A stretch of DNA of 64,000 nt, from NCBI GenBank assembly GCA_944548615.1, contig OX155955.1, positions 6,140,062 to 6,204,061 of the forward strand, given 5' to 3'. The translations under genes were made by a program, and so were the position numbers. Position 1 is the first letter of the stretch. Every line of letters begins with the position of its first letter. Positions 32,162 to 43,390 of the stretch are shown in pieces. The DNA is from Micropterix aruncella (Eukaryota; Arthropoda; Insecta; Lepidoptera; Micropterigidae). A model generated the notes under the pieces. That model worked only from the letters and a program-made list of their open reading frames with translations, was not told where the DNA came from and did not search any database.

Positions 32162-32880
32162 CAGCGTTTTCCAATCGGTGGGTATTACCCGGCACTGGGC
32201 CACGAAAATAAAATACCAGGTCGCAGTATTGTCTCCTTGTTGTTTAAAACCAATCATACTCGTAAATGATGAAATGGCGTGGCACGTCGTTCATTGCCGA
32301 ACGATAATTCAGCTCTTATCAAGAAACATTCGCTAGGACTGGAAGCTAATCTGAAAGAATATTTTCCTCCAATCATCAGAGATCAAACGTGGATAAGGAA
32401 CCCATTTTCAGTCAATATAGAATCCGAGACAGATTTATCGAATTCAAATGTCGACTAATTAATTTAACTGTCATGTCACGCAGCACTCAAAAACATATTC
32501 GAGAGAATATCATTGATAGATGATTTGATATCTTGTCGTCAAGAGTACCCAGCTTTAACAGAACAAACGATAACATTTATAACGCCTTTTGACACGACAT
32601 ATACGCGTGAAGCAGGTTTCAACACTCGTGTTTCTGAAAAATAAACGTAGAAACCGATTGGAAACTGAACCAGACTTAAGAAAAAGTTAATGTCTTTTCC
32701 GGCAAACTTGGAGTTTCTTGTAGCGTAAACAGTTTTATTAACGCTTCAAATTATGTTATAGACTTCTTTGTGGACATTCATATGTGTTTTAATTTGCGTA
32801 TTTACATAGAATAATAATAAGTCACGAAAGTCAAGCATAAAAATTATCGGGCTAGGGCACAAATAGTCTGGGAAACGCTG
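32162..32880 (+). mobile_element. Internally deleted hAT transposon (CAGCGTTT ends)
   Basis: The left end CAGCGTTTTCCAA and right end (TCTGG)GAAACGCTG form hAT-type inverted termini. The flanks TTCTACAT (32154-32161) and TTCTACAC (32881-32888) form an 8-bp target duplication with one mismatch. The subterminal 'GGTGGGTATTACCCGGCACTGGGCCACG' pattern is typical of hAT/Charlie-like families. The element is 719 bp and contains a transposase C-terminal remnant. Confidence 0.85.
32300..32715 (+). pseudogene. hAT transposase C-terminal remnant (Buster/ZBED5-like)
   Basis: Frame-broken pieces in order: 'GLEANLKEYFPP' and 'DQTWIRNPFSVNI' (about 32343-32420), 'RQEYPALTEQTITFITPFDTTYT' (about 32530-32610), then 'EAGFNTRVSEK' and 'LKKKLMSFPANL'. 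The order 'YFP....W..NPF' then 'PF.TTY.CE.GFS.L' is the hAT dimerisation region of the Buster/ZBED5 group. Stops at several points. The N-terminal zinc finger and catalytic core are absent, so it is inactive. Confidence 0.7.
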
Positions 32881-32888
32881 TTCTACAC

Positions 32889-33829
32889 GAAAAATTTATT
32901 TGAAAACCATCTACAATTTTCTTTGACTTAGCGGTGGTTACCAAGAAAAAGGCACTTTCAGTTAAACTTAAGGATGTTCAAATATTCTTCTTTCAGTAGC
33001 AAAGGCCTAAAGCAATGTTGATCGATTTATACATTTATCCTTGTAGATGGATTTCAAGTCAGTTTTTCGTGTAGAATAATCTCCTTCAATTAAAAATCAC
33101 CCCAAGGAAAAAAACGAAAGGAAAATGTCACTTTCCTTGTTCAGTTCAATGTACAGAAACATCCCTTGAAATAAAACCCCGACCATCCCGCATACACTGT
33201 GTGTATATTGCAGACATTATCACATACTAAAGATATCAAATCCACTTCATGTTTCTTTGAATTTCAATTTTTAGTCGTATTTTAAATATTAAAATATTTT
33301 CTTGAGTCACCAATTAAAAAATATATTTTAACTTATCATTCCATGTCAAATTATAGGAGGTATTACTAACGGGAATTTATTAATTTGCTTTGCTTTTACT
33401 ATCTATTACTAACATAATTCTAGGCTGTGCATATATACATTGCTTTTTGTAAATAATAGACAAAATATAGCTTTTGATTAGATTTACAAGATAAAATATA
33501 CAAATTTAGGCATTTAATCAATTTTAGATAGTGAAAACACGGAAAAGTTTTGAGAGTGAAGATTTATAGTTAAACAAATTCAAATAAATTTGAGAATGTC
33601 GGCTAAAACAGGAGCAAAAAAGTTAACCTGAAAAATAGAAGTCGAGTAGCATTGGAAAGAGCGGCTCAGCAGGTATTCAGGGGTATAGTTGTATTATTAG
33701 TAACGGAGTCGGAGAATGAAAGAATCAGGAGGAGGAGGAGGACATGCCGTATGCATACGCGGCACAAGCACATCAGCTGTGAACGTGGTGCCCGTAGCGC
33801 TGCGCTCAGTCACACCCGTTTTCTTTTAT
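32889..33829. other. Unassigned AT-rich sequence
   Basis: No supported gene. A short purine-rich GGAGGAGGAGGAGG run lies at 33728-33741. Confidence 0.3.
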
Positions 33830-33837
33830 GAATTGAA

Positions 33838-34244
33838 CAGTATTGGGGCAAGCGATTGAATAGGTATTTCAATCGACTAATTAATCACGATTGATTTATT
33901 GGCGATTGATTTAGTCGCGACTAACGTTAATCAAAATTGAAGTAATCGCGACTAACTCAATTAATCGTTAATCGTCAATCGCGACTAACTTGCTCTTCAG
34001 ATGACATCCGACCGACCGGTCCGACCGATCCGACCGACCGGCCCGACCGGTCCGACCGGTCCGACCTACCGACGACCGACGAAAATCGCAAAACTGAAGT
34101 TGATGTCGAGAATATCAATCTAACGATTGAAACTAATCAATGGTTATAGCCGATTGACGATTAACCGAATCAATCGTTAGTCGCGATTAACGTATTCAAT
34201 CGTCAATCGTCAATCGACAGTCGACTAAATTTTGCCCAATACTG
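33838..34244. mobile_element. hAT-type MITE with GAATTGAA target duplication
   Basis: CAGTATTGGGGCAA at the left and TTTGCCCAATACTG at the right are inverted termini. GAATTGAA at 33830-33837 and 34245-34252 is a perfect 8-bp duplication. Both arms consist of repeated 'CGATTGA' and 'TAGTCGCGACTAA' words and can fold on themselves. The centre (34005-34080) has GACCGACCGG/TCCGACC repeats. Size 407 bp, non-coding. A half copy is at 1330-1535. Confidence 0.9.
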
Positions 34245-34252
34245 GAATTGAA

Positions 34253-34900
34253 TTATTCGACATTAGGATTTGGAACGTATTTACGTCAATCCCTCGACTG
34301 TGCATTCCGACACAGTCACACCCGTTTTTTATTACGACAAGGACGAATACCTCGTCACCAGCTTCTCTCACTGATTGGATGATCTTGTTTACTCCTCCAC
34401 GGCTAATCAAAAATGCAATAATAAGTCGTTCACAATAGAGGAATAAACGGGAAGCGGTTCGGCAACACCGCCCCTTATCCCGTATCCCGGCCCGCCGCAG
34501 TCGCGTCGCGCTATTCCCGCAGAGCGGTCGCTGCACGCGCCACATCGCTCGCAACCCGGAATCTGAAAACGCCCGCCGCGCCGCGAACGTAATTGAATTA
34601 CAGTATTCTGATTGTGATCGCGCCGCCGCCCGTGATTCGGTTTGTGATCGTGGGTGATTTAAATCTTCCGTGCCCGCATACAAACAGGAACAGCTGCCGG
34701 TGACCCATTTGACATGATTGGGTCTGATCGTGCCCCTCTTTATAGGTTTGCTGCGTGGGCACATAATGGCCCGGAGATAATGATAACACCGGCCATGCCC
34801 TGATGAGGCGCAGAATAGCCGTTCATTTTGGAACGGAATCGCTAGGGCGTGCCTCGGATATCCCGGAATTATCGCCGTTATCCACAACTAAATTAAGGAC
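34253..34900. other. GC-rich unique sequence, possible regulatory or exon region
   Basis: 34440-34600 is notably GC- and CpG-rich, unlike its surroundings. The 220-codon minus frame here gives a protein without recognisable domain, and a CpG-rich patch keeps frames open by chance. I do not call a gene. 'CAGTCACACCCGTTTT' occurs on both sides of the MITE (33809 and 34315). Confidence 0.35.
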
Positions 34901-36165
34901 TAAATTGAAAAAGCGGGTCGTGCCTGTAAAAGAGGATTTTCCAACGGAAAACGCTCTTATACTCGAGTAAGTAACCTCATTAAATTACCATTAAATCTCA
35001 AATAAAACCTTAATATTATTTTTTTATATTTTGAGCTGTAAGTAGATCGTACACAATCGATGGGTACTACTTTATGTGCTATACAATTTACCTAAAAGGT
35101 GTACAATATTTCTATAATTAAATATATTTTCACTTACATTACATAAATATTATACATATAGGTACATTAATATATGAAATCGAAGACTATTGCGGTTGTT
35201 TCATATTATAAATAGGATAAACAAGTAAATATATTAAAAAATTAAAAACATGACTTCCTTTAAAGAAAGTGAACTATTGTATTTATAATTATTTTTATTA
35301 CGGTTTTTGTATTAAATATTTTTGGTTTATGTATTTATCCATATGTATATTTCCGGAATGTACTCAATTAGACCTTTCATTTGACACTAAACACGATATA
35401 TTTATGGCAGTTTATTGACATTTAGACATCTATTTACTTGATATTTGGACACTGGACACTTGATACACGTACCCTATGACCCTCGGGATGACAACGTTTT
35501 TAACGATACCACACACTTCTAAATCGCTTCAATCGTTGAGAATTTATGGTGGAATAAATAAACGGAAAACATACGAGTACGTATATGAACTCTGAATACA
35601 TTACACGACTTTTTGTTGGGCAGTCGTGTCAAAAATATAACGTGGCAATCACAGTTAATAAATTAAATTTACAATGTCATCACAAAGTTGGTTGAAAAGG
35701 ATAAACTATAGAAAGTCGAAAGTAATAATCTATAGGTTGAATAGCGATGTACGCTAAATAAAAGAATTAAATCGAAAGTGAAAGAAATACAAAATTATAA
35801 AGATAAAGGTATAAACATATTAATAAGAAAACTAAATATAATCACAATTAATGTCTAAGATATGATTTTATGTAGGTATACTTTATCCATGTTTCAATTT
35901 TTAAATCAAGTAAGTTGATGAACCCTCTAAATAAGTTAAAAATCTTACGGATTTCAATATTTTTCAGTAAAATTTAACACAAAAAAACGGATATTATGAA
36001 ATTTTGCTAAATTTTGATGAAAAACTCGTACACTCTGAATGGGTCTCAATTCATTTACAACTTCCTTTAACTATTTGTCATTGTGATTAAATGGGTTACT
36101 TTTGGCAACAAAATGTTTTAAATGGGCGAGAATATGATTACAGCGATAGCATTTTAAACTTTTTC
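34901..36165. other. AT-rich with repeat fragments
   Basis: 35195-35345 (reversed) shares 'GGTTTATGTATTTATCCATA', 'GAACTATTGTATTTATAATT' and 'AAAAACATGACT' with 43720-43860 and 59975-60270. 35540-35635 (reversed) shares 'GACTTTTTGTTGGGCAGTCG' and 'GGAAAACATACG' with 59360-59440. These mark an unnamed dispersed element; no gene is present. Confidence 0.4.
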
Positions 36166-36169
36166 ACTT

Positions 36170-36420
36170 ATTTTAACTCGGTAATTCTTATAATATTTAG
36201 GAGTTTAACAAAATGGGCAACAAGTTTGAAGAGAGTTAAAACAACGAGTTTAACACATGTTATTTTTTAACCCCGAATTCTAATAGTATTTGGGAGTTTA
36301 ACAAAATGGGTCTTTATCTTTACCCCGAATTCTTATGGTATTTGGGAGTTAGCAAAATGGGTCTTTATTTTTACCCCGATTTTTTATAGTATTTGGGAGT
36401 TTAACAAAATGGGGCTTAAT
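36170..36420 (+). repeat. ~57-bp imperfect tandem repeats
   Basis: 'AGTATTTGGGAGTTTAACAAAATGGG' followed by 'TCTTTATCTTTACCCCGAATTC' recurs about four times with point changes and indels. Confidence 0.7.
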
Positions 36421-36859
36421 CAAAATTTGCTTCAGACCTTTATCTAACTATCCGTATAATTTAAAATTATACGCGCATGTTTATTATTGCACAAGTAGGC
36501 AGTCAGTCAAAATAGCGACAGCCGGTGACTGGCTGATGCACTGACCTCTGATTAGAGAAGATTATCTGCGGCGGTGAACGACCGAACCCTTGAGTGATCA
36601 TGCGCTTGTTCGCACTGCCATGACTCGTGTCTCTCAATATCTTTTATCTAATATTTAACGAAGATATAACATATCTCTACGATCGGGCCATAACACTTCA
36701 GGACTCGCACCGTATTTTCGAACGTAGTTAGTCGCACCTGAGAGCATATTTTGACTCATGATTAAAGATAGTATAGATGATTTAATGTTTAGTTTAGTTT
36801 TTTATTTTCATAAATTTCAATACTATGTCGCTTGGTATATTTAAGATATAGAGTAATAG

Positions 36860-37180
36860 TACCCTTCAACAGACAGGGTGTGCCTTGAAAGTCTATTTTT
36901 ATTGATTTATTAACAATACCGGTACATATTGTTAATATTCTTCAAAGTACTTTCCACGAGCATCTACACATTTTGCTCACCGACTCCCATGACCAATACG
37001 CCCTCTCTAAGGCCTTGTCGGGAACCTCCTTGATAGCTGTCACGGCCGCGCGATGTTTTTCGTACGCGGATAACACTTTTTGTCGAGTTTTGTGCAAAAT
37101 ATGATCGCCCAGCGTTGTTCGAAAGTATCCGCCTTCGCGCGCCGTGACGTGGTCTGAAACAAGGGTCCACTACACTGTTT
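36860..37180 (-). pseudogene. mariner/IS630-like transposase C-terminal remnant
   Basis: On the minus strand a frame reads 'YEKHRAAVTAIKEVPDKALE' and then 'RGKYFEEY', the end of a transposase ('...L..R...C....G.YFE'), followed by a short 3' UTR. The terminus 'ACAGGGTGTGCCTTGAAAGTC' on plus at about 36873 resembles a mariner-like inverted repeat. Upstream coding sequence is lost where a SINE begins at 37180. Confidence 0.55.
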
Positions 37181-37383
37181 TCCGTTAGGATCCAATTAAC
37201 GGAATTGCATTTTCAACTCGGTCGATGAAATGCAATAACAAGACACACACTTACACACATGTTACATGCACACATAATATGTACATATAAACATTTCATA
37301 GTAGTGTTGGTTGTAAGAGATTGTCATATGACAATAAACCCGCCCATTGTGACATTTCACAATAAAGAGTAGAAAACAAACAA
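37180..37383 (+). mobile_element. tRNA SINE, 5'-truncated
   Basis: Begins at the body ('TTTTCCGTTAGGATCCAATTAACGG') and continues through 'AAGACACACACTTACACACATG', 'CATATGACAATAAACCCGCCC' to the A-rich tail 'AAACAAACAAACAAAAAAC'. The tRNA-like head is absent. Confidence 0.8.
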
Positions 37384-38231
37384 ACAAAAAACAAACTAAA
37401 TCAGCTATTTTGATTTTTCTGATTCTTGCAGCAGACTGACCATTGGTGCTCTATGAAGATAAGGTTCCCCCTTTATCTCACCCAACCGGTTCGAACACGC
37501 TGCGACCAGTAGGGTGCAGCAAAAAAATATATTTTATTCTATTCTATTCTATTCTACTTTTCGGACACACCTTTTATGACACCTACAGATATTTACATGA
37601 AAATATTACATTAACTCTTGACGATAGGTTATCAAAATAGTTATAAAAGTAAAATTAAAATATGTAGGCGCCTATAAAATTGGCACGTAATTTATTTTCT
37701 GTTATTTTCTAGACTTCATTTACTGAGTAAATTGAGTGCCTGATCAGATATTTTCATAATAAGGTTTTAAATATTACGAATTATTTTGTATCCCTAAAAT
37801 TAAGATCGAGTTTGTTGAATATAGTCTTCCTTATCTCATAAACCGACTGGTCGGATTTTGTTAGTACGTGACATCACATACACCGAGCGGTCTGTTAGTG
37901 CGTGGCCCACCGAACACAGACCTTTGTCATGTCTTGTCGGGTAAGAATGGATGCTCTGGTTTGTTTTAAACAACTCACGTTTTTATACAAATACCGCCAT
38001 CTCTATTACATAAAAGGATGGGTCAGGATTTCTAAGGACGATTTCATCTGCGAGAGATTTGTTCAGCTCTCGCAGAGGTGGAGGAGCTCGTACCACACAC
38101 AGACCGCGCGCTTTTGCAGAATAAATTCCCGCTGACGAACTGCTGAACAAGTTCAAATCTCCGTCTCATACACCAGAAGAGAGGGGACATATGCAAAGTA
38201 GCATTGCCGAAGGGTGTCTGATAAGATCGTT
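37384..38231. other. Unassigned; (TTCTA)n at 37533
   Basis: A TTCTA pentamer run at 37535-37558 is a probable LINE tail. The remaining sequence has no supported gene. Confidence 0.35.
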
Positions 38232-38505
38232 GATACAATTAAGCAAAACATTCACGACTGGGTTTGTTGCGAAGCCTGTCGATGTAAACACCCCAACGTA
38301 ATCCGGAGTCAACAGTAAAACCCAGGAAGGTAATGTTAGCCACTGAGGAAATTAGTAGACTATCACAAATTACCTTCAAAACGAAGTTATCGACATTTCG
38401 GAGATAAAATATGCGCATAATATGCGTCTTGTCGATGTTGACAAGAAGTACCTTTGCAGAAGACCACCACATAATGAACCACAATGAGAACCACAAATTC
38501 AAAAA
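38232..38505 (-). pseudogene. LINE reverse-transcriptase fragment
   Basis: The minus frame reads 'LLVNIDKTHIMRI' (RT post-YADD 'L.LN..KT..M' motif), 'ISSVANITFLGFTVDSGLRWG' and 'YIDRLRNKPSRECFA'. This is the segment between the RT active site and the thumb in CR1/jockey proteins, just upstream of what the 6255-6700 fragment encodes. The catalytic YADD is not included. Confidence 0.7.
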
Positions 38506-39144
38506 AAAAAAATAAATCGATTCAAGAACAAAATATATTTGTTTTATTATCAGGTATTGAAAATGGCAATTACCAAAATAATAAAAAAAAATAACAACGA
38601 TGCTTCTCCTTTTTTAAATTAAGTTATAATTTCAGAATATTATGTTATAATTTCCGAATCATTATTGTTATATGGACTTTCCTTAAGTATATCAAAACTA
38701 TTGTAATTCTTTATCTAGGATATATTGGTATATTCTAACATAAAACATTACATCGAAAATATACCCTATATGTTTAAAGACATTGCTGAGATTAATATTG
38801 TCGATGCTGACGGTTACTCCGCTATCTCAGGATATTATAACGATCGTTGTCGACTTTTTACCCTGAGATAAGTCGTAAAGACGAAGCAGATAGAAAACCC
38901 AGAAGATAAGCCCAGCACAGTCTTTCCTCAACCAGCCAGGACACCAAGTTATGTAAGCAGGAAGCGAGGAAGCTCCCTCGCCACCTGGTTATCATTTTTG
39001 GAAGGACTAATGCTTGCCTTGAGCGAACATACGAGTATACCTAGCGTAAGCATGTACAGGCCGCGACGCCCTTTAGCCGCTTTTGTCACCGTAAATTTTA
39101 AAAGTATAGGTGACAGTAGGTCAACATCTACCCCATTTTCTTAA
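38506..39144. other. Unassigned
   Basis: Palindromic words such as 'CTATCTCAGG ... CCTGAGATAAG' occur at 38820-38880. No gene. Confidence 0.3.
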
Positions 39145-39470
39145 GAAGATACGTTTCCAGACTCCCAGATACAACACTGTTTTTGCAGAGTGCACTGCCT
39201 AGGGCTTGCCCGACAAAATTCCTTCGTTCAATTCATCTATTCAAGGAAGCTCCCGGACGGGAGCTGAACCATAGGTTAAACCGGTCACGTGAGTCAGACT
39301 GCTCCGGCAATTCGTCAGATACAACATGCTTTTGCAGATATGCATACGACGAAAGGGAATAAACGCTTATGCATTTAATTCCTTCCATTTAATTCGAGGA
39401 GACTTTCGGATAAGAGTTGAACCTTGAGATGGACCGACCACATGAGATTTCTAAGGAAAAATATTACACA
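39145..39470. repeat. Two diverged tandem copies related to the hairpin-tail retroposon 5' module
   Basis: 'AGATACAACA' plus 'TTTTGCAGA' starts two segments (about 39168 and 39318). Each ends with a 'GGAAGCTCCCGGACGGGAGCTGAACC...GACCG'-type stretch resembling the reverse complement of the retroposon 5' region at 55745-55795 ('GGAGGCTTCTGAATAGGAGCTGAATCGTGAG'). Confidence 0.45.
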
Positions 39471-39479
39471 GATACTCGC

Positions 39480-39650
39480 TACCGGGTAAAAAGACCAATA
39501 ACATAACTTTAGACATCATTACTCTCGATTTTAATAGGTTAGATGCGTGTTGCAGGAATTTGATGGTACTGTAGATAACAGAAGACATGGATTAACAAAG
39601 GGAGATACAATCAAAATAAACTACCACTGGGTCTTTTTTACCCGGTAATA
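39480..39650. repeat. Small inverted-repeat element
   Basis: TACCGGGTAAAAAGACC at 39481 is mirrored by GGTCTTTTTACCCGGTA at 39630-39648, about 130 bp apart. No coding. Possibly a short MITE. Confidence 0.5.
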
Positions 39651-39707
39651 AGTCATGTAGTGTTAAAGCAAATATAATATGTGGTAATACAATACTATTT
39701 ATGTATA

Positions 39708-40420
39708 TCCTACTAATATTATAAACGCGAAAGTTTGTATGTATGCATGGATGTTTGTTACTCTTTCACGCAAAAACTACTGAATGCATTTTGATGAAAC
39801 TTTACAATAATATAGCTTACACATCAGAATAACACATAGGCTATAATTTATAAAGATATAGCGTGAATTATCTAAAATATAACGATAACTCTCAAGTAAG
39901 TATAGGAAAAAAATCTAAGCAATTGACATTCGAAATTTAAATGCTATCCTACTATCCTACTAATATTATAAACGTGAAAGTTTGTATGTATGTATGGATG
40001 TTTGTTACTCTTTCACGCAAAAACTACTGAATGCATTTTGATGAAACTTTACAATAATATAGCTTACACATCAGAATAACACATAGGCTATATTTTATAA
40101 AGATATAGCGTGAATTATCTAAAATATAACGATAACTCTCAAGTAAGTATAAGAAAAAAATCTAAGCAATTGACATTCGAAATTTAAATGCTATCCTACT
40201 ATCCTACTAATATTATAAACGCGAAAGTTTGTATGTATGTTTGGATGTTTGTTACTCTTTCACGCAAAAACTACTGAATTGATTTTGATGAAACTTTACA
40301 ATAATATAGCTTACACATCAGAATAAGAGATAGGCTATAATTTATAAATATATATGGTTTTCTATCATCATTATCACAATTTTTCATCACCACGCGGGTG
40401 AAACCGCTGGGCGCAGCTAG
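39708..40420 (+). mobile_element. Non-autonomous Helitron with tandem left parts
   Basis: 5' TCCTACTAATATTATAAACG follows an A. The 3' end is GCTGGGCGCAGCTAG followed by T, with a short GC-rich stem just inside, as in Helitrons. The 5' unit repeats at 39708, 39955 and 40202 (exactly 247 bp apart) with few differences, and only the last continues to the 3' end ('CACGCGGGTGAAACCGC'). No Rep/helicase coding. Mobilised by rolling-circle transposition. Confidence 0.9.
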
Positions 40421-40927
40421 TACTCTATAGTTTATACAATGCACGCAACCTTGACTTGATTAAAACATTAAACTCCAGAGTGACCACATAGGATGTCATA
40501 TAGCTCTTTTAACCCTCCCCGGACCCGGTCATTTTGCGAGTATGCCTCTGCCCCGGTCCCTTCATTTCTATTTGAGCCATCCGTAAAATGGTTATACTGT
40601 CTGATGCCTCCTTGTTAATAAGGTCGTAAGTCTTATGTAATTTTTCCTGTAATTATATTCAGTAAAAATTTTGTCTGTAACCATCTTTAGTAGTATGGAG
40701 TCATCCCATGCCTACTGCACTATTTCTTATATTTTCTATTTTTCATGATTTGTGGTTCCTCTATTCATGCTCCAGAGTATTGACTGTTAGTCTTATGGAC
40801 TGTAAAAGTATCACCCAAGTTATTATATATTTTGGGCCTATGTAATAGACTTGTCTCTGGGTGAATGTGGAGATACGTGAGCAATTACAAAAATCTTCTA
40901 TAGCCGCTCGCCTGGTCATACTGATCT
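40421..40927. other. Unassigned
   Basis: No gene or known repeat recognised. Confidence 0.3.
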
Positions 40928-41260
40928 GTTTGCTTCTCTCTGTATGGATTTTACTGGTATGGCACAATATAAGCTTCTGTCAAACAATTGTCTTATATCA
41001 AATTCTTCAAATTCCTCAAACAGCTTATCTGGGTGAGGAGTCATCCAGCAGACTTCCTGTTTATTACTCTCAGTAGTAATTTTTGGGCCTTCTGTTTGCT
41101 TCTCTCTGTACGGATTTTACTGGTATGGCACAATATAAGCTTCTGTCAAACAATTGTCTTATATCAAATTCTTCAAATTCCTCAAACAGCTTATATGGGT
41201 GGGGAGTCATCCAGCAGGCTTCCTGTTTACTACTCTCAGTAGTAATTTTTGGGCCTTTAA
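40928..41260 (+). repeat. 166-bp tandem duplication
   Basis: 'GTTTGCTTCTCTCTGTA' at 40928 and 41094 starts two near-identical 166-bp units ending 'CTCAGTAGTAATTTTTGGGCC'. High identity suggests a recent duplication. The short plus frames here are by-products. Confidence 0.85.
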
Positions 41261-42304
41261 AGAGTAGATCCAGATTCTCCTTCGTGCTCGAAGCGATATC
41301 AGAAAAAGAGCAATAAAACGAAAACGTATTTTGGCAAAAATGACAAATGATCCATTTCTGCAGCTATCACTTCAGATATAAATATTATAAAATATAGTAA
41401 TTATTATTGTATCTAATTATATACCACGTTTAACCCTTTGAGAATCATAAGCTTTACGGTAGAGTATGGAAATTTTGGATACATATCCAAAATACGTACG
41501 TCATATACGTATGTCAAGTTTTGTGAAAATTGGTTCTTTGTATAAATTGCTGTGTAAGTACCACATAAGTGTCTATGTGGTCCATAAAGATGCAAAGTTC
41601 CTCCGAAGTCATACGTACTCCGAACTCCGAAGTCATACGTACTAAAAAACGTACTAAAAGAAAAATGATGGAATTGTAATAGTCGCCATAAATATGTATT
41701 TTATTTATTTATTTTAAATCACCAGAGTTCGTTGGTCATTTGCGATGTAACAAAACGGGTTGTTTTCAAACAATAATTTAATACTTTTTGCTAATATTAA
41801 GATGTTGATGTCTCAATAACATGGAAAAAATATAATTTATAAATTTGATTGAATATTGCACAGTCATAACGTTGTGGATCAGTCGTGCTTTCTTATTTTC
41901 GCTTTTGTTTGTCCACGTGTGTAGGCGCCTCTCGCGGGAAATAATACGACATCGTTCGGCGGCGAACGCAAGCAACACGGCCCCGATAGAAGTTATCCCA
42001 ATCCTGACGCGACATATGCTTTGACGTCATCGGTCACGTCAATTCTGACGTGTGTGAGCTAGTACAAACCCAGGGAGGTTCAGGGTTGATTGCTTGCCTA
42101 AGGCCGCTAGATAACGATTTGCTAACAATGCGTTGCCAGCCATTTGTTGCTACCCAAGGCGAATTCAGCAATAGCCGACCTATTAATTCCCTCTGTACGC
42201 CAAAAGTAGTCGATTTATAATCATTTGCAACATTTTTTTTTAAATTGCAGAATAAAATATATCCCTACACACAAAATATTGTTTTTTGTTATGTATATGT
42301 ATAT
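41261..42304. other. Unassigned AT-rich sequence
   Basis: A short direct repeat 'CTCCGAAGTCATACGTACT' occurs twice at 41600-41640. No gene. Confidence 0.35.
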
Positions 42305-42620
42305 ATGTATTAGGAAAACAAAACAAACGATCCCAAAGTCGACTATCTTAGCACTTTTTATCACGGGAGTTTTAGTGGCAATCTTCCGGCTCTATCTTCA
42401 GACCGTTGTCATCATGTGTAATAGAAAGTACTCAAGACAACAAAACAAACAAGCCTAAACCTGACTATCTTAGCACTTTCCATCAGGGGAGTTCCAATGA
42501 ATTTTCCGGCTCCATGTTCAGACCCTCGTCTTATGGTTTAATAGAAATTAGTACTCACGATAACAAAACATACTAGCCCAAATTCGTCTGTTCTACCATT
42601 TGCCATTAGGGAGCTCCAGT
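42305..42620 (+). repeat. Three imperfect ~115-bp direct repeats
   Basis: 'GACTATCTTAGCACTTT..ATCA.GGGAGTT' and 'TTCCGGCTC.AT.TTCAGACC' recur at about 42341 and 42461. A third, more diverged unit is at 42580. The intervening 'ACAAAACAAAC' also repeats. Non-coding; they adjoin the Tc1 remnant. Confidence 0.6.
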
Positions 42621-42639
42621 CCCTACAACCCCGATCTAT

Positions 42640-43390
42640 CATCAAATCAGCTCGATGGTACCATAATATTGCATTGTTACCGAAATTACATAAGTACCTA
42701 TGCGTTATTTTTAATGACGTTATTTTTTCTGACGAGTCCAAATTTAAATTGATTGGTCCAGACGGTTACTTACAGTGCGCCGAGAAATCTGGAGAGAGGA
42801 CATCGATGATTGCATTGCACCCACAGTAAAGCATTCTCCATATATCATGGTGTGAGGATGCATCACATCACTTGGTGTTAACAGTCTGATTATGCTAGAA
42901 GGGTCAGTGAATGCTGAGAAATACAAAAACATATAATTCTTGAAGGCGTTATACCAACATCTGAGAATTTGACTCAAAAAATTGATGAGCCAGTATGTCA
43001 GGACGATTCAGCTCCTTGCCATCAAGCCCGATCTGTGAGATTTTAAAGATTTTTTTTTTCATTTTTACTTGGTGGATATTCTCAACACTAAATTAACTTA
43101 TTTTTTTTTTCAGGTATCACAGTTCAAAGAATCATTGGGATTGAAATCACTTTCATGGCCAGGAAACAGTTCCGATTTAAATATCATACAAAATCTGTGG
43201 TACAGAATGGGTAAAAATATTCGCAAAAAATCGCCCAAAACTATTATGGAATTGAAAAACACTATACAACGCGTGTGCTATGAAGAAATAACGATTGAAT
43301 ACATACGCAATATTTATAAATCAATGCCGAGACGTATTCAGAGTGTTATCCGTTCCAAAGGGGGTCAAATCATCAAAATATTGATTTGAT
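42640..43390 (+). pseudogene. Tc1-like transposase remnant
   Basis: In order, with frame changes: 'VIFSDESKFKLIGPDG' (about 42720, first catalytic Asp in SDES), 'KHSPYIMV*GCITSLGVNSL' (TGG of the usual MVWG is TGA), 'QDDSAPCHQA' (about 43000, second Asp), then the open 43110-43390 frame 'SLSWPGNSSDLNIIQNLW' and 'KSMPRRIQSVIRSKGG'. In the DD34E triad the final Glu ('DLNPIENLW') is Gln here, so the catalytic set is broken in addition to stops. About 60 bp of T-rich sequence interrupts coding near 43045-43110. The DNA-binding N-terminus is not readable. Confidence 0.85.

Noticed and set aside
34225..34887. 220-codon minus-strand ORF
   Set aside because: It starts inside a MITE end, crosses a CpG-rich patch where stops are rare, and shows no domain.
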